From Streptomyces sp. CG4 (GTDB lineage: Bacteria > Actinomycetota > Actinomycetes > Streptomycetales > Streptomycetaceae), in contig NZ_CP163525.1 in the NCBI RefSeq assembly GCF_041080655.1, positions 2,666,001-2,730,000 on the forward strand: 64,000 bases of DNA, in the 5' to 3' direction. Position numbers and translations under genes: made by a program. The notes below the pieces were generated by a model. That model did not search any database. It was not told the origin of the DNA and saw nothing but the letters and a program-made list of their open reading frames with translations. Positions 59,878 to 64,000 of the stretch are shown in pieces (position 1 is the stretch's first letter; every line of letters begins with the position of its first letter).

Positions 59878-61488
59878 ATGGACCCGGTGATCATCGTCGG
59901 AGCGGGGCCCGTCGGGCTCACGCTCGCCCTGGCGCTGGCCCGCCAGCAGGTGCCGACCGTCGTCCTGGACGAGGGCCCCGGCAAGGACGAACCCCGCCCG
60001 GCACGCACCGTAGTGCTGCGGCAGGACACGGCTGCCCTGCTGGAGCGGCTGACCGGGACACCGCTCACCGGGCACGGTGTGCGCTGGACCGGATGGCGAT
60101 CCCTGCGACGCAAGCAGGTGCTGAGCGAGATCACCTTCGACACGTCGGATCCCGCCGCCCCGCTGCACATCGCCCAGCACGTCCTCACCGGCGCCCTGCG
60201 CGCGGCCCTCGCCGACGAGCCACTGGTGAAGACGGCCGTGGACAGCCGCCTGGACTCGATCGAGCAGGAGCGTTCCGGCATCACCGCGCACACCCGCGGC
60301 GAAAGCGGCACCTGGTGGCGCGGCAGCTACCTGATCGGCTGCGACGGACCGCGCTCCACCGTGCGCAAACTCCAGGACATCCGCTTCCCGGGCCGTACGG
60401 CGGTGGAGCGGTACGCGGTCGCCGCGCTGCGCACGGAACTTCCGTGGGAGGGCCGGACGTTGCTCCATCGGATGCCGCCGTGGCGGCAGTCCGGGCCCTC
60501 GGCCGGGGAGGTGACCGCCCGCCCCCTCCCGGACGGCGTGTGGCGCCTGGACTGGCTGCTGCCACCGGGCAAGGACCTGGTCACGCCCGAGACGCTGGTG
60601 GCCCGGATCCGCGAGACCCTCGCGGGCTGGACGGACAGCTCCACACCGGCGTACGAGCTGCTCGACACCGGTGTCCACATGGTGCACCACCGCTTGGCCC
60701 GCCGGTGGCGCGCCGGCCGGGTCTTCCTCGCCGGGGACGCGGCCCATCTGCTCGGCGCGCTCGGCGCCCAAGGGCTGGACGAGGGCCTCCGGGACGTCGA
60801 CAACCTCGCCTGGAAGCTGGCCGCGGCCTGGCACCACGGCCCGCACGAAGCCCTGCTGGACAGCTACCAGGCCGAGCGGCGCGCGGTGATCACCGCGCGG
60901 CTGCGCGCCGCCGACCAGGTGCTGCCGGTGCTGCGCGGCGCCGGCGGGCTGCGCCAGATCGTCCCGGGCAAGGCGCGGGGGCACGACGCGCTCCTCACGG
61001 ACGGTCACTTGGGGCGCGGGCCGCTGGGTGCGCCGGGGGTGTACGCCGACTCCCCGCTGACGCCCCGGCAGCTGGAGGGCGAGATCCCGGTCGACACCCC
61101 GCGCGGCGCGCTGGTCACCGATGTACGGGTCACCGCGGAGGATGGTTCCTTCGTACGACTGCGCGACCGGTTCGGCCGTGGCGCCCTGCTCGTCGTACTG
61201 ATCGCGCCGGGCACGGGCGTGTGGGACCGCAAGCACTGGATGTCCGCCGGGATCATGCCCCGGCTCGCGGCGGCCGTGACGGCGCTGCCGTACCCCGCCG
61301 AACTGCTGGTCGCCGAGAGCTACCCGGGTGCGCCGGCGCACAGCGTGCTGCTCGTGCGCCCCGACGGCCATCTGGTCACCACGCTGAACGGGGTCCGGCC
61401 GGCCGAGCTCTACGCGGCGGCGGAGGCCACGGTGGGCGGCCCGGCGAAGGAGAAGGAGGAGGCACAGGCGGCCTCCGGCGCACGCTGA
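59878..61488 (+). CDS. FAD-dependent monooxygenase (PheA/TfdB-type aromatic hydroxylase fold)
   Basis: 536 residues. FAD-binding VIIVGAGPVGLTLALALARQQVPTVVLDE at the N-terminus (GxGxxG), the DG motif LIGCDGPRSTVRKL, and the GD motif VFLAGDAAHLLGALGAQGLDEGLRDVDNLAWKLA. The C-terminal 130 residues form a thioredoxin-like domain as in phenol hydroxylases, with no CxxC. Predicted NAD(P)H-dependent aromatic hydroxylase; substrate unknown. No partner genes nearby. Confidence 0.92.
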   Translation: MDPVIIVGAGPVGLTLALALARQQVPTVVLDEGPGKDEPRPARTVVLRQDTAALLERLTGTPLTGHGVRWTGWRSLRRKQVLSEITFDTSDPAAPLHIAQHVLTGALRAALADEPLVKTAVDSRLDSIEQERSGITAHTRGESGTWWRGSYLIGCDGPRSTVRKLQDIRFPGRTAVERYAVAALRTELPWEGRTLLHRMPPWRQSGPSAGEVTARPLPDGVWRLDWLLPPGKDLVTPETLVARIRETLAGWTDSSTPAYELLDTGVHMVHHRLARRWRAGRVFLAGDAAHLLGALGAQGLDEGLRDVDNLAWKLAAAWHHGPHEALLDSYQAERRAVITARLRAADQVLPVLRGAGGLRQIVPGKARGHDALLTDGHLGRGPLGAPGVYADSPLTPRQLEGEIPVDTPRGALVTDVRVTAEDGSFVRLRDRFGRGALLVVLIAPGTGVWDRKHWMSAGIMPRLAAAVTALPYPAELLVAESYPGAPAHSVLLVRPDGHLVTTLNGVRPAELYAAAEATVGGPAKEKEEAQAASGAR

Positions 61489-61497
61489 CCCGACGGC

Positions 61498-61525
61498 CTG
61501 TCACCCTCTGTCCACATGGTGACAG
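61498..61525 (+). terminator. Hairpin after the FAD monooxygenase gene
   Basis: CTGTCACC (61498-61505) and GGTGACAG (61518-61525) form a perfect 8-bp stem over a 12-nt loop, 9 bp after the stop. It also lies just upstream of the leader-peptide promoter, so it could instead be an operator for the cysteine operon. Confidence 0.55.
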
Positions 61526-61529
61526 TGAG

Positions 61530-61558
61530 TTGACCGAAGTGCACGCACATGTTGTACT
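61530..61558 (+). promoter_or_regulatory. Promoter of the cysteine leader/dioxygenase operon
   Basis: TTGACC (61530-61535), 17-bp spacer, TGTACT (61553-61558). The -10 ends 7 bp before the leader ATG at 61566, so transcription is expected to start at or next to that ATG, giving a leaderless message. Confidence 0.6.
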
Positions 61559-61565
61559 CCGGACC

Positions 61566-61652
61566 ATGACCGACACCTGCGTGCGCCTGTGGCGGAGGGT
61601 CCACATGGACCTCGTCCGCTACGCGGGCTGCGTGTGTCACCCGTCCTGCTGA
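61566..61652 (+). CDS. Cysteine-rich leader peptide upstream of the cysteine dioxygenase operon
   Basis: 28 codons beginning MTDTCVRLWRRVHMDLVRY and ending GCVCHPSC, with Cys at positions 5, 22, 24 and 28. The WRRVHMDL core and Cys-rich end resemble the short leader peptides found before sulfur-metabolism genes in actinomycetes, and the promoter spacing indicates leaderless translation. It probably works as a cysteine-sensing attenuator. Confidence 0.75.
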   Translation: MTDTCVRLWRRVHMDLVRYAGCVCHPSC

Positions 61653-61721
61653 ATTCGCATCCCTCTTCCTTCCGGGCGCCGTCATACGCCCGTTCCGCGA
61701 ACACTCTTCAGGACGGTGTAC

Positions 61722-62255
61722 GTGTCTGTCTCCCCTGCTCCCGTTTCCCCTGCCGTCGGCTCGGCGCCCACCCAGGCGGACCTCCTCTCTTTCGTACGGC
61801 GTACGGCCGCCGACACCGAGCTGATCGCCTCCCTGCCACTCGACCCGGAGGGCCGCACCTGGGTACGGCTCAAGGGACCGGGGGGCAGCGAGGCCTGGCT
61901 GATCGGCTGGCCGCCCGGCACCGGCACCGGCTGGCACGACCACGCCGACTCGGTCGGCGCGTTCCTCACGGCCTCCGGCGCGCTCAGGGAACACTCACTG
62001 GCCGCCCGGCTGCCGACCGACGGCTGGAAGACCCTGGAACTCACCGAGGACGTGGACCGCGATCGCCTGCTGCCCGCCGGCGAGGGCCGTGCTTTCGGCC
62101 GTCACCACGTCCACGAAGTCCTCAACGACTCCCGCGACGAGCACGCGATCTCCGTGCACGCCTACTACCCGCCCCTGCCCCGCATTCGCCGCTACAGCCG
62201 CACCGGCCATGTCCTCCGCCTCGAACAGGTCGAACGCCCGGAGGACTGGCAGTGA
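61722..62255 (+). CDS. Cysteine dioxygenase
   Basis: 177 residues from the GTG at 61722 (AGGACGG upstream; a GTG at 61716 is an alternative). Cupin fold with iron-binding histidines in GTGWHDHADSVGAF and FGRHHVHEVLND; Arg/Tyr groups near HAYYPPLPRIRRYS. Oxidises L-cysteine to cysteine sulfinate. Overlaps the rhodanese gene by GTGA, so both are co-expressed below the leader peptide. Confidence 0.93.
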   Translation: MSVSPAPVSPAVGSAPTQADLLSFVRRTAADTELIASLPLDPEGRTWVRLKGPGGSEAWLIGWPPGTGTGWHDHADSVGAFLTASGALREHSLAARLPTDGWKTLELTEDVDRDRLLPAGEGRAFGRHHVHEVLNDSRDEHAISVHAYYPPLPRIRRYSRTGHVLRLEQVERPEDWQ

Positions 62256-62824
62256 GCGGGGCGAAGGAGACACCGGGGGGCGGGGCTTTGGTGACGGCGA
62301 ACGGCACGGCGCAGACACCGGCGGACGGTGCTGCAGTGACGGCAAGGGGCGTGGAGGAGACACTGGCGGACAGCGCCGTGGCGACGGCAAGCGGCGCGGG
62401 GAAGGCAGCAGGCGGGGCTGAACGGCCCGAACGGCCCGTCGGTATAGACGAGTTGCTGGAGCGGGTGCGCGCGGGGTATCGGCGCGTCGAGGCACGGGAG
62501 GCGCACGAGACGGCGCGGACCGGTGGGGCGTTGCTGGTGGACATCCGGTACGCGGCCCTGCGCGAGCGGGACGGAGTGATCCCCGGCGCCCTCGTCATCG
62601 AACGCAACGAACTGGAGTGGCGTCTCGACCCCCAGGGCAGCCACCGCGTCCCGGAGGCAACCGGCCACGACCTGCGCGTCGTGGTGTTCTGCAACGAGGG
62701 CTACGCCTCCAGCCTCGCCGCCGCCTCCCTCCACCAACTGGGCCTGCACCGGGCGACGGACCTGGTGGGCGGCTTCCAGGCGTGGCGGGCTGAGGGGCTG
62801 CCGGTGGCGCCGGCGCGGCCCTGA
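62252..62824 (+). CDS. Rhodanese-like protein
   Basis: 190 residues from a GTG overlapping the cysteine dioxygenase stop. The N-terminal 60 residues are low-complexity Ala/Gly/Thr-rich with near-repeats of about 18 residues (ALVTANGTAQTPADG / AVTARGVEETLADS / AVATASGAGKAAGG). A single rhodanese domain follows with active-site Cys147 in VVVFCNEGYASSLAA and a WAR...VDIRYAALRERDGVIPGALVIER start. Probably sulfur transfer in cysteine catabolism. Confidence 0.92.
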   Translation: MSGAKETPGGGALVTANGTAQTPADGAAVTARGVEETLADSAVATASGAGKAAGGAERPERPVGIDELLERVRAGYRRVEAREAHETARTGGALLVDIRYAALRERDGVIPGALVIERNELEWRLDPQGSHRVPEATGHDLRVVVFCNEGYASSLAAASLHQLGLHRATDLVGGFQAWRAEGLPVAPARP

Positions 62825-62835
62825 GCGGCGCGGGT

Positions 62836-62861
62836 CGCCCCTGCGTGCCTGACCAGGGGCG
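62836..62861 (+). terminator. Terminator after the rhodanese gene
   Basis: CGCCCCTG (62836-62843) and CAGGGGCG (62854-62861), perfect 8-bp stem with a 10-nt loop, 12 bp after the stop. Confidence 0.6.
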
Positions 62862-62948
62862 GACTCCCTGACACGCTCGGTCCGGTAGGCGCGAGCACCC
62901 TCGCCCCGAGAACTCAGAAGTCCCCCACCCCTCCCCCTCCCCCTCTTC

Positions 62949-63848
62949 TCAGAAGTCCCCTTCGCCAAGGAACTCCGTGCCCTCGCCCTCTTCCTCCAGG
63001 GCCTGGCGTACGACGCGGAGCGCCATGCCCTCGGGGTAGCCCTTGCGGGCGAGCATCCCGGCGAGGCGGCGGAGCCGCTTGTCGCGGTCGAGGCCACGGG
63101 TGGCGCGCAGCTTGCGGGCCACGAGCTCGCGGGCCGTCGCCTCCTCCTGCTCGGAGTCGAGTTGGGAGACGGCCTCGTCGATCAGCGTCGAGTCGACGCC
63201 CTTGGTGCGCAACTCCTGGGCGAGCGCCCGGCGTGCGAGTCCCCGGCCATGGTGCCGGGACTCCACCCACGCATCCGCGAACGCGCTGTCGTCGATCAGC
63301 CCGACCTCCTCGAACCGCGACAGCACTTCCTCGGCGACCTCTTCGGGGATCTCCCGCTTGCGCAGGGCGTCCGCGAGTTGCTTGCGGGTGCGTGGGGTCC
63401 CGGTGAGCAGGCGCAGGCAGATCGCCCGTGCCCGCTCAGCCGGGTCCCCTGAAGACTCCCCCCGCTCGGCCCTCGACGAGGAAGGGGGGCCTTCGTCCTC
63501 ACCGGGCGCGTCCCCGAAGCCGCGCCGCCGCCGGCCACGCCCCTGTCCGCCCCGTGCGCCGCCGCCATCGCCGGAGCGACGACCTGCACCGCGGCCTGAG
63601 CCACGGCTGGGCGAGCCACCCCCGTACGGCCCTTCGCCCATGCCGCCCGGATCGCCCTTACCGCCGCCCGGCCCAGCTCCGTCGTCTCCCCCGGTTCCGC
63701 GGTAGTCGTCGTGCCCGTCGCGCCCGTCGTACCCCTCGAAGCCGTCGTCACCGCCCGGAGCGGAGTCCGGGTAGCCCCCGGTGCCCCTCCCCCGTGGGGC
63801 ACCGGGGGTGGCGTACTCGTGCTCGGCCCAGTCGGTTCGTCGTGTCAC
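62949..63848 (-). CDS. recX: RecA regulatory protein RecX
   Basis: 299 residues, GTG start. The C-terminal half is canonical RecX with three-helix repeats: ICLRLLTGTPRTRKQLADALRKREIPEEVAEEVLSRFEEVGLIDDSAFADAWVESR, GLARRALAQELRTKGVDSTLIDEAV and a final RRLAGMLARKGYPEGMALRVVRQALEE. The first 140 residues are an Asp/Gly/Arg-rich low-complexity extension, unusual in length for the family but common in Streptomyces. It inhibits RecA filaments. The start codon lies 3 bp after the recA stop, so expression is coupled. Confidence 0.95.
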   Translation of the reverse strand: MTRRTDWAEHEYATPGAPRGRGTGGYPDSAPGGDDGFEGYDGRDGHDDYRGTGGDDGAGPGGGKGDPGGMGEGPYGGGSPSRGSGRGAGRRSGDGGGARGGQGRGRRRRGFGDAPGEDEGPPSSSRAERGESSGDPAERARAICLRLLTGTPRTRKQLADALRKREIPEEVAEEVLSRFEEVGLIDDSAFADAWVESRHHGRGLARRALAQELRTKGVDSTLIDEAVSQLDSEQEEATARELVARKLRATRGLDRDKRLRRLAGMLARKGYPEGMALRVVRQALEEEGEGTEFLGEGDF

Positions 63849-63851
63849 GGG

Positions 63852-64000
63852 TCAGCTCTTGGCTGTGGCGGCCTTGGGCTTGGTGGCCTTGGCGGCTGCC
63901 GGGGCGGGCACCGTCTTGGCGTCGTCGCCGGCCGTGGTGGTGACCGCGGCGTCCGCGCCGGGCTCGGCGGCGGGCTCCTCCGGCCGGACACCGACGCCCA
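63852..64000 (-). CDS. recA: RecA, C-terminal end only
   Basis: 49 codons to the window edge. The LGVGVRPEE-type end of the RecA core is followed by the Streptomyces-type Ala/Lys-rich tail (VPAPAAAKATKPKAATAKS). Stop at 63852-63854, directly before recX. RecA drives homologous recombination and LexA cleavage. Confidence 0.88.
   Translation of the reverse strand, partial: GVGVRPEEPAAEPGADAAVTTTAGDDAKTVPAPAAAKATKPKAATAKS

Overview
The window is a Streptomyces chromosome segment. It is very GC-rich with strong third-position G/C bias, uses many GTG and TTG starts, and carries a gene order typical of the Streptomyces core: nrdJ-nrdR / lexA / helicase / hflX / M1 peptidase / rshA / dapF / miaA / miaB, and then gluRK / gluABCD / recX / recA. 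It opens inside nrdJ (C-terminus off the left edge) and closes inside recA (only the C-terminal tail is present). No rRNA, tRNA, CRISPR array or intact insertion sequence was seen.

Left core (1-25.9 kb). nrdJ-nrdR (B12-dependent ribonucleotide reductase and its repressor) is read leftward from a promoter with paired NrdR boxes, divergent from lexA, which has its own SOS box. Next come a DinG-type helicase, a small NRPS-independent-siderophore-like operon (class III aminotransferase, small ORF, IucA/IucC synthetase, GNAT), a secreted trypsin-like protease, HflX, a secreted M1 aminopeptidase, the (p)ppGpp enzyme RshA, DapF, a membrane protein, MiaA, two small charged proteins (one MT0933-antitoxin-like), a LigB-like protein and MiaB. 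MiaA and MiaB carry out successive steps of ms2i6A37 tRNA modification.

Accessory region (26-46.7 kb). A scar of decayed esterase/hydrolase fragments follows miaB. After it come an ECF sigma factor coupled to an SRPBCC protein, and then a dense set of biosynthetic genes without any PKS or NRPS: JmjC-like cupin oxygenase, SDR, StrB1/GATM-type amidinotransferase, B12-type radical SAM enzyme, amidohydrolase, ATP-grasp-like protein, GT-A glycosyltransferase, methyltransferase, MDR+Gfo/Idh/MocA two-domain oxidoreductase, a repeat-bearing partial MDR protein, GT4 glycosyltransferase, TauD-type dioxygenase, second 2OG-Fe(II) oxygenase, aldo/keto reductase, and an ABC-2 exporter. This is the best candidate for an undescribed system: a probable cluster for a glycosylated, oxidised, guanidino-containing small molecule.

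Right core (47-64 kb). Here lie SRPBCC, zinc-ribbon, Pcm-like methyltransferase, PP2C phosphatase, DUF6204 and MarR genes (the last with a 16-codon coupled leader ORF and a palindromic operator), a lipoprotein, a MazG-like pyrophosphohydrolase and a TAXI solute-binding protein. They are followed by the GluK/GluR two-component system divergent from the gluABCD glutamate importer, an FAD monooxygenase, and a cysteine dioxygenase-rhodanese operon headed by an apparently leaderless cysteine-rich leader peptide. recX and recA end the window.
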